A DNA stretch of 64,000 nt from Eretmocerus hayati (Eukaryota; Arthropoda; Insecta; Hymenoptera; Aphelinidae). The stretch spans positions 69,616,282 to 69,680,281 of the forward strand of contig CM056741.1 of assembly GCA_029851415.1 (NCBI GenBank). Direction: 5' to 3'. Below the pieces are notes generated by a model. The model saw only the letters and a program-made list of their open reading frames with translations. It made no database searches and had not been told where the DNA came from. Position 1 is the stretch's first letter. Each line of letters starts with the position of its first letter. This document shows, piece by piece, positions 1 through 11,933 of this stretch. A program made the position numbers and the translations under genes.

Positions 1-445
1 ATTCTTGTCAATTGCCGGTAGTGAATACTAATCGACTGTTTTCAATCTCTTAAAACATGTTTGATTGTTATCCGCCGTAACCTTAGCAACGTTAGAGCAG
101 TGAGATGCAGAGTTTATCTCCTTATATAGAAAGTAAATGAACTATGCATACATGGACATGAATTATTCAGTGGACACTGCCCTGATGGTGTTCATTATTT
201 GATACAAAACTGACAGTCCAGAGTATCATTAGATAGTACATAACGTGAAACGCGATGAATCAAGGACCATCCCGAATCAGTCCTAACTATGTTGGACGCA
301 TTTTCGGAAATACAACATGTATATCGCATGGGGGTTGAGGGTGAGAAGGGGAGGGGGGGGGGGTCAGAGCTGGAAGTATCAAGTTATAGAGTGTTGGAGA
401 ACTAAGATCTCGGAATAAAATGGTCCGCTAATATCGAGTATGAGA
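1..445. other. gene-free stretch
   Basis: I see no convincing coding frame here. A G-rich patch ends in an 11-base G run at about 353-363. Nothing else is assignable. Confidence 0.5.
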
Positions 446-780
446 CGGCTGTAATTTGGACGCGAATAAAGATAGAACAATCTTGCAGAAAGCATCTTGA
501 AGAGCGGAAAAAATGCCATTTGCAATGATTTTCCGATTATTTTTTACGTCGTGTGAATAAGAGTGTGAGAGCTCTCAAAGTAGCCAGAATCTCGGATTTT
601 CGATGAAGTACGTGTAAAAACGGCAAAAAACTACGGTTTTGGCTACTTTGAGAGCTCTCACACTCGTATTCATACGACGTAAAAAATAATCGGAAAATCA
701 TTGCAAATGGCATTTTTTTCGCTCTTCAAGATGCTTTCTGCAAGATTGTTCTATCTTTATTCGCGTCCAAATTACAGCCG
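446..780. repeat. near-perfect inverted repeat, ~141-bp arms
   Basis: The arm at 446-587 is the reverse complement of 640-780 with only a few mismatches. The arms start and end with CGGCTGTAATTTGG and CCAAATTACAGCCG, and a 52-bp loop separates them. The transcript would fold into a long hairpin. There is no reading frame and no clear target-site duplication. It is best read as a young foldback or MITE copy; a locally produced palindrome is the alternative. Confidence 0.85.
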
Positions 781-1589
781 ATAGAGTAAAAACGGTTTTT
801 TTCTCGAAATCCTTGAAATTACATCAGCTATTTGAGGTACCAAAAAGGGCTGAGAGAAAAATCGCAACCCATGAAAAGTTAGCATTTTTCCTCATCTTTG
901 AGATGCTTTTTTTCAAAATTCCTCTACGTTGATCTGGGCTCGAGCAATCGACGTTTTTGCAAGAGAGGATTTGCAAGAGGGGATTGAACCCCCGTTCAGG
1001 AATTTTTGCACGGTACTGTATATAGAGACTTGGGTCCAGGAGATAGGAGCTTGTAAAGAATAGTCACAATTGATGAGAGCTCGATTTATTAAAATGATAG
1101 GAAATCACGCTAACTCGCAATCAAGCACTCGCCGGGGGACGATCGGGATAAACGTACGCTTACTTAAAAGCCAGTGAGTGTCGCGCATCTCGTATGTGCT
1201 GCCAAGACCGTGGCTACACATAGACTATAACTGACCGGCTGTGGCATAATGGCCATCTGCCCTGCATCCTCCAACACGCAGCATGACCGCACGCCTCTCG
1301 AGTAGAAGAGTCACACATGCTCACACACACATACACTCGCTCTCGCTCACTCGTTATCCTACAAGTATCCTGTATATTACTTCTCAGCGACTCAAATCCG
1401 ATGATCAGATATCTCAAATAATATATTTCAAGTCGTGCAGAGTGTTTAATCATGGAACACATATGCTTATGGGCAAGCTCACTAGAACAGCAATTTGAGG
1501 TTAGAAAATCGGATTTTCGGAGGTGATCTCAACACTGATGTGTAAAATAATGACATATTTGGATTCTACAAGCAGGAATACGTTACAAT
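781..1589. other. gene-free stretch
   Basis: No supported gene. Several short frames on both strands lack family resemblance or splice context. A CA/TC-rich patch lies near 1315-1350. Confidence 0.4.
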
Positions 1590-2830
1590 ACGTTTGTTTG
1601 ATGATTCCACCTTGAAGTACGGGAGCCCACCCAGGTCCAGAAGGAAAAGGAAGCGAAGACACTAAAACTGGAACCAGACGTGGCTGAAAGAATACGGATG
1701 ATTCTAGACGCAGGGCTGAGCAAATGTGCTAAACGGAAAGAATTGACTGAAGACATTCCTAGATACGCGGACATCTGTATAGAAGCTCTAATCTTGAACC
1801 AACAGGTAGTAGCCAACTTGATCAAGGATGAAATTGGCAGAGATGATTTTTTCGTACAATATCAGAACATGCTAGGTGCATCCATATCAGTAATAGCATC
1901 TCTCCTCGATTTTCTCACAGAATTACTACCGACACTAGGTCTGGTAGAGGAGAACAGGAAAGAGATAACACATGCTTTAGGCAAAATATTCAAAATCGAT
2001 TGAGATCTCAGGCACATGATTTCGGGGTCGAAAAAACTTTGTGACAGCGGGTTATTAACCCGAGATCTAGAAATTCCTCGAAAGCACTGAAACCCCCGCC
2101 TTTCTAGTCGGAAATGACAGCAAGGCCGTGATGGATGACATCAAATCAGTGGAACAAGTCGCACAAGGATTAAAACCGAAAATGCAACAGACGAGATACA
2201 AAAAACCTTTGAACAACAGGCGCTCCTCTACCTAACGAGAGGGAAGAGAGGGCAACCGCAATCGACACCCTCGACCTTCACGTCCCAACCGTGGTCAGAA
2301 TTATCCAGCGAAAAGGAGTTATGTGCAGTTACAACCCCACCGAAACAGCAGGAACTACAGGGACAGATCCAGGAGCCGACGCTAGAAACTTCGCCCAATT
2401 AGGTAGCAGGAAGACCTCAGTACTTTCAAAACCGTTGGGAACTTGTCACGAATGACAATCATGTTCTCGGTACAATAACAGGTTTTCAAATCGAATTCGC
2501 GAAGAACCCATATCAGTTAAATATGAATTCTCATATGTGTCACCCAGCTGAAAATCTTGATATTTCACGTGAAAAAGTTACATCCCTATGAGATAATTAA
2601 GTAGTCAGTCGCTGCAAATATGACGAAGGTCAAATCCTCTTTCCCGTCTTTACCGTGGATGAACCGAATGGATCGTATCGATTCATTCTCAATCTGAAGC
2701 GTTTGAATAGATTCATCAAGAAAAAACACTCCAAACTCGAAGACGTAGTTAGCCCTGAATCTCATAAAGAAAGACGACTTTATGTGCAAACTAGATCGTG
2801 TAAGGTATGGAATTCCGCTGTAAATTTTAA
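1590..2830 (+). pseudogene. DIRS-like retroelement remnant: gag and N-terminal reverse transcriptase
   Basis: The longest intact piece, 1680-2003, encodes about 107 residues that resemble the middle of the gag-like protein at 47-48.7 kb. Both share an R-D-(D/N)-F-F ... YQN ... G-(A/S)-(S/T)-IS core and similar spacing. After stops and frameshifts, weak matches to the later gag part follow (about 2110-2230). Then comes a stretch typical of DIRS-type reverse transcriptase: AGRPQYFQNRWELV near 2407-2450, GQILFPVFTVDEPNGSYRFI near 2625-2690, and DDFMCKLD near 2773. The reading frame then stops matching at about 2810-2830 and resumes near 5030. In-frame stops show that this copy is dead. DIRS-type elements replicate by reverse transcription and integrate with a tyrosine recombinase; I could not find a recombinase here. 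Confidence 0.65.
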
Positions 2831-5029
2831 ACTTCGGTTATATAGATATATAACGGTCGCTCTCCAGAGCTCTTATGCAGATCAACCATGTGAGTAGAAT
2901 CTATCATCATCTATCATGTCACAAAAACAATAATCTCATGTATGATTATTGTGTGAACTAACCCTTAGCTTGAACTGCTGCTTTTTTATTGCATTTTGAT
3001 ATTTTATTTGCTTAACGCACGCATGGGTTTTCGTTGTGATGGACGTATAGATCTATGTATATATAGCAAAAGCTGTAGAGTAGGATATTACCCTCCGTTA
3101 GAGTCATTTTCACAGCCAATCCTATACTTGCACGCAAGCACACACTTTTGTAGTTTTCCAAGTCACCGATAGTGCAATACATATCGGATATATATGTGTC
3201 GCGTAATATACAGGCCGCTCAAGTTCGAGCCGCCTAATATATGGGTCAAGTGGGGATGCTCGTCAAACGGCTGAGGTATCGCAGCAGCGAGGACCCGGTG
3301 GGACAAGCACTTCTCGTTCTAAAGTCCAACAAGGAAGCAACCAGATCTCCAGGGCTCCCACAAGGCTTGCCACACATTGCCGCAGAAGCCATCTTCTGGG
3401 CTCTTGGCTTGATAAAGCACGCAGTTTTCCAGCCATCCATCATCGACGTCGCACCAGGTCCTCGCAATCACGAGCACCGCCAGTTGACCGATCTATAGTT
3501 GATTAGATCAATTTTGCGACGTCATTAAAGTGATATAGAATAAAAGTGAATTTTCAGTGAATTTATAACTGCACACTTCACCTCTGGATTTCCGAGGTGA
3601 ATAAATATTTTATGATCATCCTGGACATACGCGTCCCAATACTTGGGTGTGATATCTAAAGACAGTAAATTCATCCGCGTCGCGAGGGTGGGATAATACC
3701 AGTCCACCAACCAAAGTTGTACGAGCCAGGCTCGAAATTCCGTATAAAATCGACGATCGATCGATTTATTCTTCTTTAATTTTCCAAGCAAAATTAACGG
3801 GATTTTGAGCCAGTTCTTCAAAGAAAGAACACTGCGCAGGCAACCCGCAACGCTACCAAGAGACTTGGTATTCGTACCGTGTTAGGGCTTAAAATCAATG
3901 GGTTGGATCGCGATTAGAGTCAATTAAAATCATCAGAGTCATTTAAAATCAGTGAAAGTTTATGTCAGCAGCAAGGGCTTTTGTCTATGTAAAAACAGCC
4001 CATAGATGATCTCTTTTCGCTTTGGAATGTTCGCAGAGTAATCTGATTCAAATTGCAAGGTACAGAGGCATATTAACGTGAAGTGAATTTAGCAGGCCGA
4101 CAAGGATATCAGAATCAAGGAAATTAGCTCCTTCTGAGCATACCCTATGTACGCCGTTTCACACGGTGGGATTGGAGATGTTTAAAAGCTTTTGATATCA
4201 AACATACAAATTTTCCAAGTATTATGATTCAATTCTGGACAACATACGGCTATGTTATTTTATCTATATTCCTAGTTAATTATCAATTCAACTATGAACC
4301 CTATATCCCCATGAATATCTGAATATAACAATATTTCAACCATAGAAAATCTTCATTTTTCAAATTCCAAGAAAAATTATTTGAGAATTTATATTCGAGT
4401 ATATAAGTGTTCAGACACTTAGGTATACTATGTTGCTATCAAAAATCACTCATAAGAAAAATCTACTACCATACAGGTCAACAGGTAGGAGCGCTGACCT
4501 ATTCGAAATTTTCAGATCCAAAATATGATTTTTTGACCATAATTTGTTTATAACTTTGTGTAAACAATTGATTTTGCCAAATGAATTATTAGGTCACCTA
4601 GCTGTGACTATTACGAACAATTTAAGCTTCGAAACACGCAAATCGATCAAGATTTGACGATACAGTAACGAATCAAGCTATTGATCCGTAAAAACCTGAT
4701 AACACGTAGAATTTCAGCTTTTGTTGCATGTAATAATTTTCACAGGCTTGGATCTTACTTTTTTTGCACATTTTATTGCTTTGGTGTGGTAGCGAGAATA
4801 ATCTGGCAAGCATTTGTCAGTGGTACAGCAATTCCCGGTTACAACATTTCATTTTATTGGCGAGAAAAGCAGTTTGATTCGAGACGTTGCTGACAAAAAG
4901 TAAGTGAATCGCCGAGGGTTCCACCGGACCGATGTCTCGTCGTTGATAAAATTCAATAGATATGCAAAGTAAGATGCATATTGTTTGACGTACGAAATTT
5001 AGCAATTTTCTCGTCCTAAAATTACAGAT
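2831..5029. other. 2.2 kb insertion or rearranged block splitting the DIRS-like remnant
   Basis: The reverse transcriptase homology stops near 2820 and picks up at about 5030 with the next expected motif, so this block looks inserted. I could not find clear terminal repeats or a recognisable protein. Short open frames at 3241-3498 (+) and 3525-3821 (-) match nothing I know and are not called as genes. Confidence 0.4.
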
Positions 5030-6000
5030 CCGATACTTACAATCGCAAAGATGCTTACCATCTTATTCCAATCCACAAAGACTTTAGAAAGTTCTTACGA
5101 TTCGAGTTAGATGGAGAAATCTATTGATTCAATGAGCTGCCCTTCGGATTGTCCCCGGCACCCTACATTTTTACCAAAACAATTGAATCAATACTGGAAT
5201 ATCTAAGGAAGGAAGGAGTTAGACTCGTACCCTACTTAGGTGACTTTTTCATATTTGCAACGAGCATAAGAAAATGCTAACGCTATGTAGAAATGGTGAA
5301 TGACATCCTGACATATTTTGGATTAGTCATAAACTGGATGAAGAATGATGTAGAACCTAAAAGAATCGGTACTTTTTTGGGCATGACGACTGACTCAGAG
5401 AAAATAAAACTGTCATTGCTTCCAGCCAAAAATTGAGAATACACAAAATAATTGAATCCACGCTCAATAGGAATGAAATAATCATGACTTGGAGATTGGT
5501 ATCGGTAATATTTGAAGCTGCTTGCCCAGCTGTACCGTACGGATGACTTTACTATAAAGAGTGAGAGGTTAAACTCAGTTCACTTGTAAGATTTAATCAC
5601 AATAGAAGGGAGAAAATCACATTGCATCCAGAGGCTATAGAGGAACTGCAATGGTGACAAAACAATATCACACATGCTGAAGCCAAAATGAGATCATTTG
5701 ATTTCCATCTAGAAATTTTCTCGGATGCCTCAACCACTGGGTGGGGTGTTACAGTGGCTGTAAATGTGCTCACGGTTTCTGGAATATTGATGAAACTATT
5801 CTTCAAATTGACTACCTTGAAATGAAAGCTGCTCCTCTGGGTCTAAAATGCTTTGCATCAGACCTATACATATTCTATTGAGGAGAGACAATGTCATGGC
5901 TATTGCTTACATCGACAGAATGAGGGGCACCAGATCAGGCAAGGTGCATTGGCTAGCCAAAGATCTTTGAGAATGGCGCATCAAGAGAAAAATTTGGATT
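5030..6000 (+). pseudogene. DIRS-like retroelement remnant: reverse transcriptase core and RNase H
   Basis: This continues the element at 1590-2830. Visible motifs are KDAYHLIPIHKDFRKFLRFE (about 5047-5106), a degraded LPFG box (about 5140), and FTKTIESILEYLRKEG (about 5169-5216). The catalytic YxDD box reads YLGD near 5231, so the first aspartate is lost. RNase H-like sequence with AIAYIDRMRGTRSGKVHWLA lies at about 5898-5957, followed by RKIWIFAELLE. Several in-frame stops and frameshifts are present. The order RT then RNase H and the motif wording fit the DIRS/Ngaro group better than LINE or gypsy elements. Inference: an old, inactive insertion. Confidence 0.7.
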
Positions 6001-6521
6001 TTTGCAGAATTGTTGGAGGCATAGGTATATATAGGTATATACTATTATATGGCAGCTGCTTGCGACGAGCAGAGGAGTGCATGGCAGTATGGCATGAGCA
6101 GTGGGAGGGGTGAATATGTGAGTGATGTGTGTGACGCGCCTTCGTGCAGACGCGCCTCGATACTACCACGAGTCTGCTGAGCTTTGATTTTCAATTGTCA
6201 AAGAAGATCCGACCTAACTGGAGATATTAGAATCTAAAGAAAAGAAATCTGGCTTGCCAACGCAAAATGCGGCGTCCGACAGATTTCCCGTGGCACCCGA
6301 GATGCTGCCCTCGAGTCTAAGTGCATTGTACGGACGAGTATTCGCGCGGCAAGTGAACGTAATCATTTTGTCAACTTGTATGCCTTCACATCTCTCTAGT
6401 AGTACAATAAATGTGAACTTATTTACTCAGTTGTGACTATTGAAATTTGTCCATCTTTCCCTCGACTCGGTTCACTCGGACAAATTGATAACAGTCGGGA
6501 GAAGGATGAACAGGAAAGAAA
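6001..6521. other. possible 5' LTR or leader of the downstream gag element
   Basis: No coding region is supported. An AATAAA at about 6407-6412 and the sequence leading to the gag start at 6522 resemble the end of an LTR and a leader. I found no matching 3' LTR in the window, so this is only suggestive. Short TA-rich repeats lie near 6025-6045. Confidence 0.3.
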
Positions 6522-7007
6522 GTGATGCGTGAGCGCGGAAAGCTCGTTGCAGTGAGACGACTTGCCGCCAGTGGGAGCAGCAACAGGGTAGCAGAGCGAC
6601 CCTCAATGCCGCAAGTTTCGAACGACGATTTTGAGCACTTCTTTATAGAGCACAGAAACGAGGTCAAAATGCATCAGCAGCAGCAAGGACGAGGGCCCCC
6701 GCCCGAACAGCAACATCAACAAAAGCAGCCCAATCAAGGGTTAAGTTTGGAGCGAATGATGTTCGCCCTCAACATGGCGACGCAACGGAGTGCAGAGACT
6801 TTGCGGCACTTCAACAACAAATGCCGCATACAGGGACAGACGCAACCTAGACAGCCACGTTTAAACGTTATGCCCGTCTTGCACAAGGGCGTAGAGGACT
6901 TCAAGGAAACGGAGAGACCGCAACGCGCCAAGCTCTGGATATGAAAGTTTGATTCGTACGTAGAGCTCCACAACCGGACGCCGCGACGATGGTCTTCGAG
7001 ACGGCAC
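6522..7007 (+). pseudogene. retrotransposon gag, fragment 1 of 3
   Basis: A frame starting with ATG at 6522 runs about 140 residues. It has a glutamine-rich stretch (residues ~50-70, QQQQGRGPPPEQQHQQ) and then a gag-like segment ending RAKLWI, where a stop interrupts (6942-6944). The homology continues as KFDSYVELHN, then shifts frame, and is cut at 7007 by the foldback element at 7008-7936. The gag text resumes at 7937 on the other side in a compatible frame. The downstream wording (HLKDSARDWYEA) is typical of LTR-retrotransposon capsid proteins. The stop, the frameshift and two insertions make it non-functional. I cannot assign it confidently to gypsy or BEL. Confidence 0.65.
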
Positions 7008-7936
7008 ACTGAAAACAAAACAAAGCAGAAAGAGCTGGATGAGCCAAGCAGAATCTGCTTGGCTTGTCAGGTAGACGTCAACCGCGGTACACGCCCTGTG
7101 CAAATCATACGATTGCTGTGAAACGTCTGGATGGAATGACCTGGAATTTTCAATGCACATAGTTGAAAAGCTTTGCTTTCGCACTGTGGAAGATTTGTGC
7201 CAGAAAATGGTTCCAGAAAAATTAGAAAAATCATAAGATTTCTCATCATTTTCGTGTGTTTCTCGTCATGATCGAGAGCGGGAGGCATGATTTTCGACAT
7301 GCGAGGAACTTTTCCAGTTTTCAACCATGACAAAACTCAAAGCGAGAAAGTTGTTCAGAATTGTGTAAATAATGTGAGTTTCCAAGATTAAGATCAAATG
7401 ATGCAATAGAGAAAAAGTTGTGGGAATTTCTTTGAGATTGTTTAGCGAGGCGTCTTGATTTTGTACTCGGCAGCCATCGGGAGCCGTGTACGAAAACGAC
7501 TGAAACTCTTTTTCATTTGCACTATTCGATCTAGACATTAGTGGTCAACATTATTTACACAATTCTGAACAACTTTCTCGCTTTGAGTTTGGTCATGGTT
7601 GAAAACTGAAAAACTTCCTCGCATGTCGAAAATTATGCCTCCCGCGACCGAGCATGGCGAGAAACACCCGAAAATGATGAGAAATCTCATGATTTTTCTA
7701 ATTTTTATGGAAGCATTTTTCGGCACAAATCTTCCACAGCACAGAAGCAAAGCTTTCTAACTATGTCTACAAAAAATTTCAGATCACTTCATCGAATCGT
7801 TCCACAGCAATCGAATGATTTGCACAGGACGTATACCGCACCTGACGTCTACCCGACAAGCCAAGCAGATCCTGCTTGGCTCTCAAGCAGAAACTGTCCG
7901 GGTCTCCAGCTCTTTCTGTTTTATTTTTTTCTCAGT
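7008..7936. mobile_element. foldback element inserted in gag, TSD GCAC
   Basis: The left arm (about 7008-7376) is the reverse complement of the right arm (about 7545-7936). The unique middle is about 170 bp. The element begins ACTGAAAAC and ends with CAGT. It is flanked by GCAC at 7004-7007 and 7937-7940, a 4-bp target-site duplication. Removing the element and one GCAC copy rejoins the gag reading frame, which supports these exact boundaries. No transposase frame is visible, so it is non-autonomous. Confidence 0.8.
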
Positions 7937-7987
7937 GCACGTATCCACCTGAAGGACTCGGCGAGGGACTGGTACGAGGCTCGGCAC
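7937..7987 (+). pseudogene. retrotransposon gag, fragment 2 of 3
   Basis: This is a 51-bp island of gag coding sequence (HLKDSARDWYEARH region) between two insertions. It continues fragment 1 across the foldback element and is continued by the gag-like sequence after about 11933. Confidence 0.65.
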
Positions 7988-9023
7988 GTTGTGCCTGAAT
8001 TGATACTAAATGAAATTTTCTGCTTCGGTCCTGGAAGTTTTGGGTTACTTTTCTTCGTAATTTAGACATCGAAATCCTTGAAAAAGGAAAATCTTTCGCC
8101 TAGCCGATCCTGAGGAATGTCAATTGGAACATTTTTGGAACTTTTTTGTAACGTTTGGTTTCGAAATCTCTGAAAAATTCTTCTTGGCTGTGGATTTAGT
8201 GATCCAAACATGAATCGTCATACCTGTAGCATATTTTCTATCAGAGCAAGTCTCTAGCTCCACTTGAACCCCCAAAAGAGTAGCCAAAAACGCTATTGCA
8301 AGCCTCGACGAGGCCCTCGATCAAGAATCCCACGTAAAATTTCGGAACTCGGAGATGTTATGAACCAGGGTTCTTGAGGTTCATGTGCTATGGGTTCTAT
8401 TCTGTTCTTACCAGGCCGTCGGACCGGTAAGTTGGGGTGCAAGGTATTCTCTGAATGACAAATCTAGGATGATGGATGCAGTATAGATTTATTCAAAGGT
8501 AAGTTATAAAACCGAGAGAGAGACCGTTACATATACTCGTGATTTGACTGACTCTACGGTGGTACGAGAGAACCAAGGACTGGATTCACTCGACCTCAAA
8601 TGCTGCTAATCGCGATGTCTACGCTACGAGGAACGTGGCTGACTGTGATTCTAGAAGCGCGGCTGGGCGCTTTTGCCATAGAGCTACCCCTGCTCTATGA
8701 CAGAGAACTCAGAGGGACGGTTGCCACCTATTTGAAATTGGCCAGTATCATCAGTGGGATGATGCCATGAAGCTGTTCTCATTCATGTATTTAGTGTTAT
8801 GCGAAGAAAGGCGAGCTTTACAAATGTTGTGAACTAAGGACTGACCAGGGGAATTTGAGTCACTAAATGAAATGGGTTGCAGCTGAATCTGTCAAGAGTG
8901 ATGCGAAAAATTACATGAATTGCGTCAACAAACCGCTGTTCCTAAGTCAGCCTAACAGAACATTGCTGGAACTCATACCATTACCTCAATTGCAGGCGTT
9001 GTGAATACTATATATTCACTCAT

Positions 9024-9521
9024 ATGCACCATGAGTTTGAATACGAATCTACAACGTGGATCAAAAAGTGCAACGTTGAGCGAGAGGTGACACATGGCAG
9101 CCCAGGATTCAAGGGAAATTCCTGTAAGATTCTTTTGGATAATATTGACTTGTTGCGATCTCAATCAAACCTTGGATTGGTGAAATACGTTCGAGCATTA
9201 TCGGATTTCAAGAATGTTGTGAGTTCGTGGTTTGGATAGAATATCGATCCGATCTACGAAGAATACATTGCGGAGTTTCGCCAAAGTTACATGGACTTGA
9301 AGCTTAGCGTCACCCCAAAGATTCATACAGTTTTCTTTCACATTGAGCATTTCTGTGACATGAAGAAGAGGGGACTGGGATTCTACAGTGAGCAAGCAGT
9401 TGAATCAGTTCACCATGAGTTCAATATTTTCTGGGAAAATCATAAAGTTGCGAAGTCAAACGAAAACGACGAAAAGAAACTTCTTCGAGCGGTGTGCGCT
9501 TACAATAGCCTCCATGTATGA
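9024..9521 (+). pseudogene. decayed repeat-encoded protein fragment
   Basis: Two adjacent pieces of one frame are visible. The first (9024-9239) ends at TAG, and a second runs on to 9521 with PKIHTVFFHIEHFC and RGLGFYSEQAVESVHHEF (about 9312-9423), then KKLLRAVCAYNS. This wording resembles a protein common in insect and cnidarian repeats (G-L-G-F-x-S-E-Q ... S-x-H-x-x-F), which I take to be transposon-derived. I cannot name the superfamily. The in-frame stop marks it as broken. Confidence 0.4.
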
Positions 9522-9765
9522 AATTCGATGACCCGCATACTTAAGACTTACCGATGAAATTTCTCTGAAAGATTTGACGGTGGAGTTGAGAACGAATGTA
9601 TAATTCGAATAAACAAGCCTTTCTTGAATTCTTAGGAGTTATTTTTCGATTTCAATGGGTCCCCCGGTCCACCATGTATATCTTCAAAATAACGATGTTT
9701 ATCAATTTACCATATTCCTAATATGACTTCCTGCCGTCCATCCTTTCAAAAATGTTTCTCGATCC

Positions 9766-10128
9766 TTCGAGAAGATCGCGGATTACAAAAAAGGAAAAAA
9801 GAAACAAGCCATCGAAAGGGCTGCTCGCCCGTTTCACTTTTTTTTGTATAGGCACGAAAATCCACGGGTACCTGGTGGTGCAAGGCCAGTTTCACCGCAG
9901 TCCAGAAGATTCTGGAAGGTACTGCCTATTCATTTTGTGCTTCCTCGTTCTGGAACCTTCGCGAAGCTCTCGCACTGCTAATACAAGGCGCAACTAGCTT
10001 TGCGAGCCCTATAATAAAAAAACGGCCAAAGGCCCGCAGGAAGGCTTTTCACCTTTGGAATGCGCGGGTCGCAGGCTAGTTGCGCGCACTTTTCAACATT
10101 CTAGAAGCATGTAGAACGTTCTGGAACA
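9766..10128. promoter_or_regulatory. cluster of heat-shock-element-like motifs
   Basis: Three perfect three-unit elements of the form nGAAnnTTCnnGAAn are visible: 9904-9918, 9948-9966 (four alternating units) and 10113-10128. Partial TTCnnGAA matches lie near 9768-9775 and 10099-10106. This is the consensus for trimeric heat-shock factor. The cluster lies inside a mobile element about 900 bp upstream of a TATA-containing promoter. Binding is inferred only from sequence. Confidence 0.5.
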
Positions 10129-11014
10129 TTGAAAATATTCATTTTTTTATATTAAAGTATTTTTAAGAGTTTGAACGTTGATATTGGTAGATAATACCCT
10201 ATATGTCAATATTCTAGCCGTAGTTTGAACTTCTTATGTTTATTTCAACCCTATATTGCGAATTTTATCGGGAAAAAGTTTTTTCATGAAAAACCATTAA
10301 ATATCGATAAAAATTGGTGAGATATGATGAAAAACATTAAAAAATGACTATGAAAATCTAAGGATAAGCAAAAATCACTAGTGTAAATCATGTAATTGAA
10401 TTTTTACGTAAAATATCATTGAAATTGGTCGAATAATGAGTAAATCACCGTTTACATAAAAAATCCATCGCACATAGGTTAATCTAAGAAATTTAGGATA
10501 ATAAACATTATTTATAGTGTAAAATAATTCCAAAAATAGTAAAATAATCGCAAATTGAAATCTTATCGATTCTCACGAATTCTTGAATAATCTAATGGGG
10601 ATAAATAATCGAACTTTACTCAAACACTTTGCCTACCACATTTAAACAATAATATCAAGTTAATTACATGTATTTTTGAAAAAATTCACGTAAATGAACA
10701 GTTTTACCTGAAATACTAGTTTTTACTGATGTAAACGTATTATTTGGTATGTACATCGAATAATCATCTAATCTTATGTGTTATGAATAATATACCATAA
10801 CTTTATAATGTTTATTGTAAAGATTAGCATGTTTATGTGAAAAATCATACTCGTGGTGACATCTAACGTGAAAATTTTTCGGGTAACTCGCCCTCTCCCT
10901 CGAGACCGGACCCGCCTGATGCACCGCCCTTGAGTGAAATTCTGGAGTCTAACTGGCCCATCTCGGTCCCTACCGAAGCGTGGGTGGAGAAACTTGACCG
11001 GGGCTACCTGAGAC

Positions 11015-11268
11015 TATAAAAATCCGCGCTCTCGCGACTTTAGTCAGTTTTTCGGTCAGTTTCTGTTCAGTTCAGTTCAGGTCTGCTCAAAGACGAATTT
11101 CTGAAATTTTGTAACCGCTGTCTCTGTCTTTTTATCCACTGTATCTGTTCCTGAAACCGCTGTTCTCGTGAGCACCACGAGGATATCCTGTTGTATATAT
11201 TTCTGAAGAGAAATAAAAGTGAGTATATCTACATCGACGGTGAATTTTAGTGTCCGCGAACGGTTAAC
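11015..11268 (+). promoter_or_regulatory. core promoter, leader and poly(A) signal, LTR-like
   Basis: TATAAAAA at 11015-11022 is followed 29 bp later by the arthropod initiator TCAGT (11044-11048), repeated at 11056-11060. AATAAA lies at 11212-11217. A promoter closely followed by a polyadenylation signal is the layout of an LTR. A 95-codon open frame starts at ATG 11269 but resembles nothing I know, so I do not call it a gene. Confidence 0.5.
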
Positions 11269-11933
11269 ATGTCAAAATCCTCCAAGTTCATCCGGGCTCT
11301 GGTACCCAGTCGCAAGGCCGGTGAACATTCCCAAACTTCCTTTCCTCATAGTAGACGATCAGACTTAGGTTCGAGAGGCACCCCTCGGCACCCGGGGAAC
11401 TGGTCTGCTCAGATCAGTCTGGTCTGGTCTTTTCCCGTCTCACCCTATCGAAGCCCATCCTCGACAATCAACAAGACATCGAACCGGAATTTTGCGCCCC
11501 GAGTTGATGCGCCCAACTCGAAATACTGTGTTCACGACGATAAAATGTCACACTAATATTATTTTTGATGAAACCCATCTCACAATATGAGTCATGGTGG
11601 TTCCCTACGTGGAATTCACCGGGATTAGGATTCTGGTCGCTGCTTCGGGATTTCCTGGAAAACTAAAAAGCTTTCTATGATGAGAAAATATGCTCCAGGT
11701 ATGGCGAATGATATTTGGATCACTAAATACACAGCCAAAAAGAATTTTTCGAAGATTTCAGAACCAAAATATCCAAAAGAGTTTTAAAAATGTTCCAATT
11801 AACATTCCTCAGAATCGGCTCGCCGAAAGATTTTCCTTCTTCAAGGAATGTGATGTCTAAATTACGCAGAAACGAAACCCAAAACTTCCAGAACCAAAGC
11901 TGAAAATTTCATTTAAAATCAGTTCAGGCACAC

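Larger units (their letters stand above)
7988..11933. mobile_element. ~3.9 kb element with long inverted terminal repeats, inserted in gag
   Basis: Sequence from about 7990-8255 is the inverted counterpart of about 11668-11931. The outermost TIR reads TGTGCCTGAATTGAT on the left and ATCAGTTCAGGCACA on the right. Gag homology stops at 7987 and resumes directly after this element, so it is a second insertion only 51 bp from the first. Contents: a decayed protein fragment (9024-9521), a cluster of heat-shock-element-like motifs (9766-10128), an AT-rich stretch (10130-10870), and a TATA/initiator promoter with a poly(A) signal (11015-11217). The interior may itself be composite: 8350-8760 looks LTR-like. 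Boundaries are good to a few bases. Confidence 0.7.

Noticed and set aside
8350..8760. Possible LTR beginning TGTTATGAACC
   Set aside because: No second copy, no target duplication and no primer-binding site could be shown in this window, so it is mentioned only within the surrounding element.
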